From the NCBI GenBank assembly GCA_913042885.1, contig CAJWLW010000169.1, positions 1 to 10,046 of the forward strand: a DNA stretch of 10,046 bases, in the 5' to 3' direction. The stretch is from an uncultured Lentisphaeria bacterium. Its GTDB lineage: Bacteria; Verrucomicrobiota; Lentisphaeria; JABSQK01; CAJWLW01. Below the pieces are notes generated by a model that saw only the letters and a program-made list of their open reading frames with translations, was not told the origin of the DNA and did no database searches. Shown one piece after another: positions 1-7,133 of this stretch. The position numbers and the translations under genes are program-made. The stretch's first letter is position 1. Every line of letters starts with the position of its first letter.

Positions 1-748
1 TGGCAGTTAGCAGAAGTCCGTCAGTACTGACAAAGAAACCGGTGCCGGATGACGTGACAGGTTCATCAGGAGCTGCTGGGGTGTCTCCGGGGGACTGCAG
101 CCGGAGATGAATTTCGCGGGCCATCGCCTGGCCCCAGTCAATCTGGGACGGCGTGAGTTTGCGCTTGATAATATCGCGAGATTTGCGGAAGTCGTCATCA
201 CCGGATGCTGCCGCTACGCTGATCCACGCATATGCAGCCACGTCGTCCTCAGGCACACCCTCGCCCTCGGCGTACTTCACGCCGAGCCTGTACTGCGCTA
301 AGGCATATCCCTGCTCAGCCGCCTTGCGGTACCACTTCACTGCCTCGGCATCATCCTCAGGAACGTCCTCGCCGATGTCGTACATCAAGCCGAGGTAGTA
401 CTGCGCGACAGCATATCCCTGCTCAGCGGCCTTGCGGTACCACTTCACCGTCTCGGCATAATCCTCAGGCACACCCTCGCCCTTGGCGTACATATAGCCG
501 AGGTTGTTCTGCGCGACGGCAAGTCCTTGCTCAGCAGCCTTGCGGTACCACTTCACCGCCGCGACATCGTCCTCAGGCACTCCCTCGCCGTTGGCGTACG
601 CCACGCCGAGGTTGTACTGCGCTTGGGGATATCCCTGCTCAGCCGCCTTCCGGAACCACTTCACCGCCTCGGCATCGTCCTGAGGCACACGGATGTTGAT
701 GATGCTCCTAAAGAGGTTTACAGTTGCCTGTCGAATTTCGTATCCCAT
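1..748 (-). CDS. Sel1-repeat protein with trypsin-like serine protease domain (partial, runs off left edge)
   Basis: The visible 249 residues read from ATG 748 to the window edge without a stop. Residues 21-164 are four consecutive 36-residue Sel1-like (TPR-type) repeats of pattern VPEDDAEAVKWYRKAAEQG-AQ-LG-Y-GEG. A fifth, divergent unit from residue 165 ends in a cap typical of Sel1 proteins (KRKLTPSQ near residue 205). A Pro/Ala linker follows, and residues 231-249 (SSGTGFFVSTDGLLLTA) match the first strand of trypsin-like proteases (Trypsin_2/HtrA type). The catalytic His would be a few residues beyond the edge. Sel1 repeats usually bind proteins, so this may be a protease with a scaffold arm. 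The start is doubtful: no Shine-Dalgarno or signal peptide is visible, the frame stays open back to 919, and the first repeat lacks its usual upstream partner. The gene may be 5'-truncated. Fold and family assignment are firm; function is not. Confidence 0.8.
   Translation of the reverse strand, partial: MGYEIRQATVNLFRSIINIRVPQDDAEAVKWFRKAAEQGYPQAQYNLGVAYANGEGVPEDDVAAVKWYRKAAEQGLAVAQNNLGYMYAKGEGVPEDYAETVKWYRKAAEQGYAVAQYYLGLMYDIGEDVPEDDAEAVKWYRKAAEQGYALAQYRLGVKYAEGEGVPEDDVAAYAWISVAAASGDDDFRKSRDIIKRKLTPSQIDWGQAMAREIHLRLQSPGDTPAAPDEPVTSSGTGFFVSTDGLLLTA
257..688 (-). repeat. Four tandem 108-bp units encoding Sel1 repeats
   Basis: The units fall at 688-581, 580-473, 472-365 and 364-257, each exactly 36 codons. 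The segment encoding VKWYRKAAEQG is nearly identical in DNA from unit to unit, while codons for the loop (AYANGEG, MYAKGEG, MYDIGED, KYAEGEG) vary. This points to recent duplication or homogenisation within the gene, so copy number may vary between strains. The repeats are coding and have no spacers, so this is not a CRISPR array. Confidence 0.9.
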
Positions 749-1007
749 AGGTGCTAGGATGCTGGAAACTGACAAAATTGGATTTCTGGCAAGAGCAATG
801 CCGACAAGGCCATGCTGAAAAACCAGTTGATTTTCAAGGCGGAAACGCCAAGGCCCACTACCATCTCCGTTACCTGTCCATCCTGACCCAGCGATGACGG
901 GGACACGTGATCCCGCAAGTTATCGATCATCGGAAGTCCCGGCTTGCATAGCTTCGTTTCTGATCTTGACGTTCCACTCTGTCAAGAGCCGATCCCGCGT
1001 TCGATAA
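749..1007. other. Intergenic region, partly open in the Sel1 frame
   Basis: The Sel1 reading frame continues open from 749 back to a TAA at 920-922, but its translation shows no Sel1 repeat, signal peptide or family I recognise, and there is no ATG in that stretch. On the plus strand 781-880 also gives an open but unrecognised peptide. An imperfect inverted repeat with 7-bp arms (TCTTGAC / GTCAAGA, 964-970 and 981-987, 10-nt loop) lies 20 bases beyond the stop of the 1008-4100 gene. It lacks a T-tract, so it is not a classic terminator. I see no promoter I would defend for the Sel1 gene. Confidence 0.4.
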
Positions 1008-4000
1008 TTACGGATTAACCTGTGTTATGCAGGCGACATCTCTTGGGCCGATCTCTACTATGAGGGTAGCTACGTCGCCGGAGGAGGCCTGCGCCTTAAC
1101 CGGGTAATCCTTCCACAAATCCACGTATTGTGCGCCCGGCTTGTGCGCAACCTGAATCAGTTCCCCTTTTACCGTTCTGTAGTTGGCGTTGTAAACGGTC
1201 CAGACAGTCTTCTCTGTGCCTCGGAACCTGTTGACGAAAACTCCCGGGAGTTCGGTTGTAATGAGCGGCTCTACGTCGTGCGAAGTGAATGCGTCGGCGT
1301 TTTCGTGCAGTATGCGGAATAGTTTCCTGAGCACAAGAATCGAGCGCTCCTCAAAGTATGATTTGGGATCGTAGGATCGGCTCATGCCGTAGGATGAACC
1401 ATTGAACAGGATGAACTTGAGAAGTTCCCAGTTGCCGTCCTTGAGGCTGTAGCCGTAGATCAGGTTGAAAGCCTTGCTATCGGGGAAGGCGAACCTCACC
1501 AAATCGAGGGGAACAGATTCGGCCGGCTTGCTCCTGCCGAGTGCTCCGGTGTAGTAACTATCCTGCCATTGAAACCGGATATCTTCCGGTTGGTTCTCCG
1601 AGCGGATCACCACGTCGTCGGGGATCGCCGCCCGGATTCTCCTGGTCAGTTCGCGCTCGCCGTAGGCGCTTGGCTCCGGCGCATCATGGCCGTGCGCCTT
1701 GCTGTAGCAGAAGCGAGCGCCGTATCCGAACTCGTCGAGGTAGACGATCTTGGCTCCGATCTCACGGGTGAGCCAGCGCTCGGCGGCGACCATATAGTCC
1801 AGCCATTCCTCGATGCGAAGGCAGGGACGGTAGGACGGCAAGCCATCATGCACGGCGGGCCCCGCGCCCATCCACTGCTTAGTCTTGGTGGGTACGCCGT
1901 TGTGAAGGGCCTTGTTGTGAATGAGGATGGCGTTAGTGTAGAAACTTAGGGGTACGCCGGCTTCCGCGACCTTCTTTTTAAGCCCCTCCTCTCCACCGAA
2001 GCCGGGCCACAGCACAGTCCGGTCGTACTCCCCGAACGTGAACCCCGCCATTTTCGGATACTCTCGGGAATTCCAGTTGTAGGCGTTCAAGCCGTCGCAG
2101 TATCCAAAGACGTCGCGAACCTGCTTGACATCCGTGGCGAAGTCCCTGTTAGTGTATTGATACCAGAACCCCTGAACGAACGATTTGCGATACCAGTCGG
2201 TCGCCGCGGGTTTCGGCTTGTACCAAGTGGTTATCCATTGGCGGTACAAACGGAAACTTTCCCGCCAGTCACCGGGCGTAACGGCAATGGTGCACTCCGG
2301 AAGAGTCCAGACACCGCCGGGCTTGAGCGATTTCTCGAAGTATTCCACATTGTACCAGCCGCCTTTGTCGTCCTTACCCACATCGTACCAGTGAAACTGG
2401 CCGTCCAGATCGTTGCTCAGAAGAGTCAGCACGAACCACTCTTTTGGATTGAAGAACGACTCCACCTGCAGAGGATGTTGCTCGCCGTGCGAAGCATAGA
2501 CGTTAACCTCATCGCGGTGAATCACGGCTCCGCCTGAGCGTGGAATGAAATACCAGGTATCTTCAAGGGCGCCTAGGCGAACGCCTTCCAGAATCGGGAA
2601 CTTAACCCGCCCCAGGAATGGCTCTGTTCCTCGGTTGGTCAATGTCAAGCCCGCTTTTATCTTGCCGTTTTTCGTCAGCGTCAGCTTGACCACAGCTTCA
2701 AGGTTTACGTTCTTCTCCTTGTACTCAAGAACGATCGACACCCCATTCTGCCTGGCTTTCGCATCCGCCACTTTCCAACTGCTTGAGCCAATCCATCCGT
2801 CCGCCGGCCTGACAGCGAATAGATCGGAGTCATCAAGGACAACGCGTTGATAGGCAGGCGTTCCCAGGCTCTCCCACTTCAAGCCGTCCTTAATATCCAG
2901 TGTTAACTCGATGCTGCCGTCCGCCAGAACCGCGCGACCATTCGCAATGGACACTTCGCCCTTGCCTGCCGCTGAAGGGGTCTTGTTGACAGTCGGATAC
3001 CATGCATCAAGTCCGCCCAGCGCGACTTCAGGTGAAATGGGCTTATCCAGATTGCAGGTAAGCGCGACCAGAGCGAAGGAAGACTTATACGTCCGGTCCT
3101 GGAAAGCCAGCCGTTGGAGAACTTTTTTCGCGTCGGGATGGAGAACATAGAGGCCGATCCCGTTATCCAGGCCGTACCTCTTTTGTCTGACATCAAAGGG
3201 GATCATCTCTTCGGTGGTGCCGTCTTCGTATGTGAGTTTTATGGTAAAGCGTTCGCTCTGGTCAATCGGTGCGATGGGCGGCAGAGACGGCCCGAGGTCG
3301 CCGTCGTGAGGCGGAATTTGTGACCAGACCAGAAGAAACACCTCGCTCGTCGCGTTGGCAAGAACGACCTGCAGGGGGTTCTGGTCTGCAAGCCCTGTTT
3401 CGGGGATATTCTTCACATTGGGGATAAGGAAGGGAATGTTCCTGACGAAAACCAAGGGATGGGAAAACATGTCGCTGCCGACCGAACCTTCCGGTACTGA
3501 AAACGGCTCTTTCTGCGCTCTGGCAGGAAGGGCGGCGGTAAGGAAGTTATCGTATTCTGGGATGGCTTCCTTTTTCGCGGGCTTGAAAACGAATTCTTTG
3601 CTTTCCACCCGCACCCGCCATGTGCCGCTTCCCTCTTTGCCGACAATCCGAAGCCCTTCGATGTAGAGGTTGTTGCCGCCGAGGGCCTTCTTCTGGCCCA
3701 GGTTCTTTACTTTGATCGTATGCGGCCCCGGCGCTATGTATCGTTCGGTAATAAGAATTGAATGCTGAACATTGGACGCCGAAAACATATCGGCTTCAAC
3801 CTGGAGTTCGCCATCAAAGTAGACGCCTATGTGGGCGGCATTGAAAGCTTTCACCACGGGCAAGAATACCTGGTACGTTCCACCGGGCGCGCCGACGGTG
3901 ACCTCGAACGTCATTGTCGCTCTGCGCTTACCGGTCGAGATGATCGGGATTCCACTTATCGTAGTCCTTGGACCGTGGCTCCAGTCATCACCATGGGTTG

Positions 4001-4100
4001 CATCCTCGAGGCTGATCGTTTGAATCTCCGCGCCAAGGAGCGGAGTGAACAGTAAGACCGCCAAAGCCAGCACATGCAATACACCAAATGACTTCTTCAT
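1008..4100 (-). CDS. Secreted multidomain glycoside hydrolase-like protein (DUF6259-type)
   Basis: 1030 residues from ATG 4100 to TAA 1008. Residues 1-24 are a Sec signal peptide (MKK, hydrophobic core LALAVLLFTPLLG, cleavage after LGA24). Residues 25-155 look like a beta-rich carbohydrate-binding module ending in PGPHTIKVKNLG and NNLYIEGLRIVG. A further module spans about 155-370. Residues 375-625 resemble the beta-supersandwich that precedes the barrel in several glycosidase families. Residues 635-930 fit a TIM barrel: FVQGFWYQYTNRDF, GLNAYNWN, PLSFYTNA, then IVYLDEFGYG (D789, E790) and VVIRSENQPED (E835). A small beta domain closes the protein. D789/E790 at the end of a predicted strand and E835 on the next are candidate catalytic acids; this is inference. 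The overall layout recalls DUF6259 and GH-clan barrel enzymes of Lentisphaerae and Planctomycetes, with no substrate known to me. It acts in the periplasm or outside. It is divergent from the GH36 gene, and its ribosome site AGGA is 6 nt from the ATG. Confidence 0.85.
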   Translation of the reverse strand: MKKSFGVLHVLALAVLLFTPLLGAEIQTISLEDATHGDDWSHGPRTTISGIPIISTGKRRATMTFEVTVGAPGGTYQVFLPVVKAFNAAHIGVYFDGELQVEADMFSASNVQHSILITERYIAPGPHTIKVKNLGQKKALGGNNLYIEGLRIVGKEGSGTWRVRVESKEFVFKPAKKEAIPEYDNFLTAALPARAQKEPFSVPEGSVGSDMFSHPLVFVRNIPFLIPNVKNIPETGLADQNPLQVVLANATSEVFLLVWSQIPPHDGDLGPSLPPIAPIDQSERFTIKLTYEDGTTEEMIPFDVRQKRYGLDNGIGLYVLHPDAKKVLQRLAFQDRTYKSSFALVALTCNLDKPISPEVALGGLDAWYPTVNKTPSAAGKGEVSIANGRAVLADGSIELTLDIKDGLKWESLGTPAYQRVVLDDSDLFAVRPADGWIGSSSWKVADAKARQNGVSIVLEYKEKNVNLEAVVKLTLTKNGKIKAGLTLTNRGTEPFLGRVKFPILEGVRLGALEDTWYFIPRSGGAVIHRDEVNVYASHGEQHPLQVESFFNPKEWFVLTLLSNDLDGQFHWYDVGKDDKGGWYNVEYFEKSLKPGGVWTLPECTIAVTPGDWRESFRLYRQWITTWYKPKPAATDWYRKSFVQGFWYQYTNRDFATDVKQVRDVFGYCDGLNAYNWNSREYPKMAGFTFGEYDRTVLWPGFGGEEGLKKKVAEAGVPLSFYTNAILIHNKALHNGVPTKTKQWMGAGPAVHDGLPSYRPCLRIEEWLDYMVAAERWLTREIGAKIVYLDEFGYGARFCYSKAHGHDAPEPSAYGERELTRRIRAAIPDDVVIRSENQPEDIRFQWQDSYYTGALGRSKPAESVPLDLVRFAFPDSKAFNLIYGYSLKDGNWELLKFILFNGSSYGMSRSYDPKSYFEERSILVLRKLFRILHENADAFTSHDVEPLITTELPGVFVNRFRGTEKTVWTVYNANYRTVKGELIQVAHKPGAQYVDLWKDYPVKAQASSGDVATLIVEIGPRDVACITQVNP

Positions 4101-4104
4101 TTGT

Positions 4105-4111
4105 CTTCCTC
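4105..4111 (-). promoter_or_regulatory. Shine-Dalgarno site of the 1030-residue glycosidase gene
   Basis: GAGGAAG on the minus strand lies 4 nt before ATG 4100 (AGGA core 6 nt away). It supports this start, which is also the one that yields a complete signal peptide. Confidence 0.8.
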
Positions 4112-4324
4112 GTAATTTACCGTTTACCCGACATTTCCCATTTGGCCTTCGCCAGGCTACGCCGCCGGGTCATTCGAGCAGCAATATAACACTTCTAAGG
4201 CGTATGGGTTCAAGATACAACCGATCTCCAAAGCACGTCTGATGAATTTCAAGAAACGTTCACGACGTACTTTTACTGATCCCACATTGGATGTATGCCC
4301 AAGTCCGTGACGCCTACTGGTGCA

Positions 4325-4341
4325 CCGGTTGTCCCAACCGG
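4325..4341. promoter_or_regulatory. Perfect inverted repeat, possible operator or hairpin
   Basis: CCGGTTG-TCC-CAACCGG has two exact 7-bp arms around a 3-nt centre. Flanking GTG (4320-4322) and CAC (4342-4344) could extend the stem after a 2-nt bulge. It lies about 225 bp upstream of the 4100 start and about 280 bp upstream of 4623. That is far for a simple operator, and there is no T-tract for a terminator. It could be a regulator site for either divergent gene, or chance. Confidence 0.35.
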
Positions 4342-4525
4342 CACGCTTGGTCTGGAACCTACAATGGTAAATCACGTTCCGTCAGGCATGGATGAAACTG
4401 TCCGCAGGAATGTCCGCATCTCCACGGACTACTATGGATCGTCATGGATAGAAGGCTTCGGGCGATACCAGTGCCGCAAAAAACGCCATTGCATATCTGA
4501 GAACCTGCCCAATAAATGAAATCGC

Positions 4526-4543
4526 TTGCCGGGCATCCCGCAA
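4526..4543. promoter_or_regulatory. Imperfect inverted repeat upstream of the GH36 gene
   Basis: TTGC-C-GGG-CAT-CCC-GCAA forms 7-bp arms with one bulged C and a 3-nt centre. It ends 79 bases before the GH36 start at 4623, a common distance for an operator near a promoter. No strong promoter hexamers frame it: TTGCAT at 4489 and AATAAA at 4511 are weak matches with 16-nt spacing. Regulatory role is inference. Confidence 0.3.
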
Positions 4544-4622
4544 CACTACTTGCCTTTTGCTCCGTCGTGGAATCGCCGGTTGGCGTTGTAGAGTACACGA
4601 ACCTCCCACACACAACGGAATC

Positions 4623-6638
4623 ATGCCAGAGAAACGATTTTCCATCCGACGATTTTTCCGTCAGCCCGGCAACACATTGCTCGCCGGACTGCAGCCGACT
4701 TGTGGCTTCGCACTGACGACGCAGGAGATGCCCCCTGCTGCGTTCCAGGCGGATGTGTCGCTTCGCTCACTGTCCTCGGCTGCCGGTGATCCGCTGCCGG
4801 ATAGCCGGATTCATGACTGCGTCTTCGAACACCACGCCAGCGGTGTCGAGGTGCAGGTCGAGTTCATCGAACACCGCGATACCGCTACCCTCGAAATCAG
4901 TGGGCGCATCTATAACCGCAGTCGAAAATCGATCCAGCATGTACACGGACCGGTGTCGTTGTGTTTCACCCTGGCGATCGGCAAGAACGATACGGTGCGA
5001 ATGACATCGGTCTACGGTGGTGGCCCGACCGACGGCGATTACCCGCCGCAAGCCTATAAGCTTACCGAGACCGACGGCGTCCGCTTTCTCTTCGGCGGCC
5101 ACGAAGGGGGGCGCTCGACCGAAACAGAAATGCCGTACGTTATTTTCACCGACGAGACCGAGAGTAGCGGTTTGTTTTGCGCCCTCGAATGGCCGGCAAG
5201 CTGGACGATCGACGTGCGCAACGTTGTCGCCGGTGGCAAGCGTATGATACCGGTGGTAATCAAAGTAGGCGGCTGCGATCTGACCTTGGAGCCCGGCGAA
5301 TCGATACCCATTCCTCGGGCCCACATCGGTTTTTTTGTCGGTGACGCTGTAGCCGGCAGCAATGCCTTGCGCCGCCACATCGTCGAGCACCTGCGGCCGC
5401 CGACGTTGCCGCCGGTGTTCTACAATCACTACTTCGGACTGCCTCGTGACTGGACGGTCGAAGATCAATTCCGCGAAGCCGACATCTACGCCGAGCTCGG
5501 GGTCGAGTACTACGTCGTGGATGCCGAATGGTTTGCCGGGAAATTTCGTCAGGGCATCGGCAATTGGGAGGTCGAAGACCAGCAGCGTTTTCCCAACGGC
5601 ATGGTCGAGTTTGCGGAGCACGTGCGTTCGCGCGGGATGAAATTCGGCTCCTGGCTCGAAATCGAATGGGCTATGAAAGGCTCGCATTGGGCCCTTGAAC
5701 ATCCCGACTGGTTCGATGCATTGCCGGGACGTTACGACACGCATTATGACGGTGGCGAGTACAACGATCTGCTGCTGCGTCTCGGTGACGCAGAGGTGCG
5801 CGACAGGGTCGCTGATTTCCTCGAGGCCTGGGTCGACAAATACGGCATCGAATGGTTGCGCTGGGATATGAACAACTCGCCGCAACCGATCTGGCAAGCC
5901 ACCGACCCACCTGGCCAGCGAGGTTGGCGTCAGCTCGAATACGCCGAAGGCCTGTATGCCTTACTTGACGCGTTCATGCGGCGCTGTCCGCAAGTGTCGA
6001 TCGAGGCTTGTTCGAGCGGCGGCTATCGCATGGACCTGGGGACTTTGCGGCGCGCGCATACGGCATGGATGTGCGACAATACCGACACCCACGATCCGAT
6101 TCGGCTGATGCAGAAGGGCGTTAACCGGGTGGTGCCGGGTTGTTACGCGAACTCGACGATGCTGTGGGCGACGCACGACCATCGGCGCACTCAGAGTCTG
6201 GCGGCGCTCAAGCGGGATGGCTACCCGACGTCGCCGCTGCGTTCGCGCATGGGCGGCTCACTCGGCTTTGCCGAGAGCGCCCGGCTCTATACACCGAAGA
6301 TAAAGGAACAGCTGCAACGCGAGATCGTGGCGTACAAAGCGCAGCGGCACCTGCTGCTGAAGGATTATTATCCGCTGTTTGCTCCACAGCGCTTAGCCGA
6401 ATTCGACGGCTGGCAGTTCCATGATCCGCTGACTGGTCAGGGGTTCGTACAGATCTTTCGGGTCAATGCGCCGGCAACACGGACGACCGTAAACCTGCCG
6501 GGCCTGGACGTCGGCACCCGGTACACGCTGCGCGATGTCGATACCAACCGGAAGAAGGCGATCATCGGCGGCACTGCACTCAAGGTAACGATTCCGGATC
6601 CACAAGGGACGAAGTGGTATCAGTACGGCCTGGACTGA
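4623..6638 (+). CDS. GH36-family alpha-galactosidase-like enzyme
   Basis: 671 residues from ATG 4623. GH36 enzymes hydrolyse alpha-galactosides (some act on alpha-N-acetylgalactosaminides) with retention of configuration. An amino-terminal beta-sandwich covers about 40-255. The TIM barrel starts at VFYNHYF (265-271), followed by YYVVDAEWF (296-304, usually DDGWF), GIGNWEVEDQQRFPNGM, GMKFGSWLEIEWA, and the nucleophile motif LRWDMN (D415). ACSSGGYRMD (462-471) and CDNTD (484-488, holding the general acid/base Asp) follow. A small beta domain covers about 590-671. All key GH36 motifs are intact, so activity is likely. The leader SIRRFFRQPGNTLLAG (residues 7-22) resembles a weak twin-arginine signal, suggesting export. 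A TTG at 4557 in frame adds 22 residues of poor quality, so I prefer ATG 4623, although its ribosome site (GGAA) is weak. GC seems higher than in the 1008-4100 gene. Substrate specificity cannot be read from sequence alone. Confidence 0.9.
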   Translation: MPEKRFSIRRFFRQPGNTLLAGLQPTCGFALTTQEMPPAAFQADVSLRSLSSAAGDPLPDSRIHDCVFEHHASGVEVQVEFIEHRDTATLEISGRIYNRSRKSIQHVHGPVSLCFTLAIGKNDTVRMTSVYGGGPTDGDYPPQAYKLTETDGVRFLFGGHEGGRSTETEMPYVIFTDETESSGLFCALEWPASWTIDVRNVVAGGKRMIPVVIKVGGCDLTLEPGESIPIPRAHIGFFVGDAVAGSNALRRHIVEHLRPPTLPPVFYNHYFGLPRDWTVEDQFREADIYAELGVEYYVVDAEWFAGKFRQGIGNWEVEDQQRFPNGMVEFAEHVRSRGMKFGSWLEIEWAMKGSHWALEHPDWFDALPGRYDTHYDGGEYNDLLLRLGDAEVRDRVADFLEAWVDKYGIEWLRWDMNNSPQPIWQATDPPGQRGWRQLEYAEGLYALLDAFMRRCPQVSIEACSSGGYRMDLGTLRRAHTAWMCDNTDTHDPIRLMQKGVNRVVPGCYANSTMLWATHDHRRTQSLAALKRDGYPTSPLRSRMGGSLGFAESARLYTPKIKEQLQREIVAYKAQRHLLLKDYYPLFAPQRLAEFDGWQFHDPLTGQGFVQIFRVNAPATRTTVNLPGLDVGTRYTLRDVDTNRKKAIIGGTALKVTIPDPQGTKWYQYGLD

Positions 6639-6736
6639 CATTGGACTGCCCGTAAGCGGGGAGGTGGACAGATCAATTGGGGCAGACTAATCTGGGCGTA
6701 TTGTTCGCTCAAAGACAAAACGAAGGAAAAGCAATC

Positions 6737-6886
6737 ATGACCTACTACTCGGTGCTAGACGTCACGCCTACCAGCGAGGACTGGATACCGGCCTACATCG
6801 GACCCACGAACGCGCTCGTTGCCAAGCACGGGGGGAAATATCTCACCCGGACTTCCAGCCGGCCTGCATCGCTGGAGTTCGTGTGA
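6737..6886 (+). pseudogene. DUF1330-family protein, amino-terminal fragment
   Basis: The 49-residue frame starts MTYYSVLDVTPTSEDW and continues through NALVAKHGGKYLTRT. This matches the first half of DUF1330 proteins, small dimeric ferredoxin-like proteins of about 95 residues with no agreed function. After LTRT the sequence becomes unrelated and stops at 6884-6886. The second-half motif (EWPS, then a PEY element) is missing in all three frames downstream. A good ribosome site, AAGGA at 6723-6727, is 9 nt before the ATG, so the start of a once-real gene is preserved. It lies 98 bases after GH36 in the same direction. It is most likely a truncated gene from rearrangement or decay; a functional mini-protein is less likely. 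Confidence 0.6.
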
Positions 6887-7133
6887 CATCGCCAAACTTC
6901 AGAGACCGGTGTGGTCGGATACTGCTGGCTCGATCGGTGCTTCCGCATGCTCGATTTTTCGTGCTGTTCCTCATCAGGACCTCCGTGCATCGTGCTCATA
7001 AAACGGCCCTGCAAAGCATAACGCATCAAGGATTTAACTACAACTTACCAACAGTTGATGACGGAAGCACCACGTAATCAGTGAGAGATGCCGAAATCCA
7101 ACTGGATTTTGCGGCCATAGCTTTCGAACGCGT
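6887..7133. other. Non-coding stretch between DUF1330 fragment and DUF4838 gene
   Basis: No frame gives a recognisable protein here; plus-strand frames up to 7077 show no family signature and no continuation of DUF1330. Apart from the hairpin at 7090-7115, which lies beyond the stop of the minus-strand gene, I see nothing. The junction near 6855 between recognisable DUF1330 and this sequence may be a rearrangement breakpoint. Confidence 0.5.
7090..7115 (-). terminator. Hairpin beyond the DUF4838 stop codon, weak terminator candidate
   Basis: GCCG-AAATCCA-AC-TGGATTT-TG-CGGC forms a stem of 7 bp plus 4 bp, separated by a 2-nt bulge on one side. It lies 19-44 bases downstream of the TAG of the minus-strand gene, the right place for a terminator. 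In the minus direction it is followed by ATCTCTCACTG rather than a T-tract, so intrinsic termination is doubtful. It could instead stabilise the 3' end of the message. Confidence 0.4.

Larger units (their letters stand above)
4101..4622. other. Divergent intergenic region between two glycosidase genes
   Basis: These 522 bases must hold the promoters for the minus-strand gene starting at 4100 and the plus-strand GH36 gene starting at 4623. I see no convincing protein in any frame. Small inverted repeats occur at 4325-4341 and 4526-4543 (listed separately). On the minus strand TATATT at 4188-4183 resembles a -10 box, but the nearest -35-like TTGAAC is 19 nt upstream, which is too far for confidence. 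A short direct repeat GGTAAAC/GGTAAAT lies just upstream of the 4100 ribosome site. The length exceeds what two promoters need, so remnants too decayed to recognise may be present. Confidence 0.6.

Noticed and set aside
257..688. Possible CRISPR-like array
   Set aside because: The 108-bp units are contiguous, in frame and encode Sel1 repeats; there are no spacers.
232..699. Arg/Pro-rich repetitive plus-strand frame opposite the Sel1 repeats
   Set aside because: Its periodicity simply mirrors the 108-bp repeats of the minus-strand Sel1 gene.
4489..4516. Promoter for GH36 (TTGCAT, 16 nt, AATAAA)
   Set aside because: Only three and four of six positions match consensus; too weak to list as a feature.
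4359..4613. Minus-strand frame beginning MCGRFV, like the start of SOS-associated HMCES/YedK proteins
   Set aside because: Only the first six residues match; the rest has no family motif, no catalytic His/Glu context and is far too short. Chance match.
4557..4622. Longer GH36 start at TTG 4557
   Set aside because: The added 22 residues (MLRRGIAGWRCRVHEPP...) look non-coding and would bury the Tat-like leader; ATG 4623 is more plausible.
4767..5897. 376-residue open frame antisense to the GH36 gene
   Set aside because: It is a by-product of GC-rich codon use in the sense gene; the translation shows no domain and the sense strand carries complete catalytic motifs.
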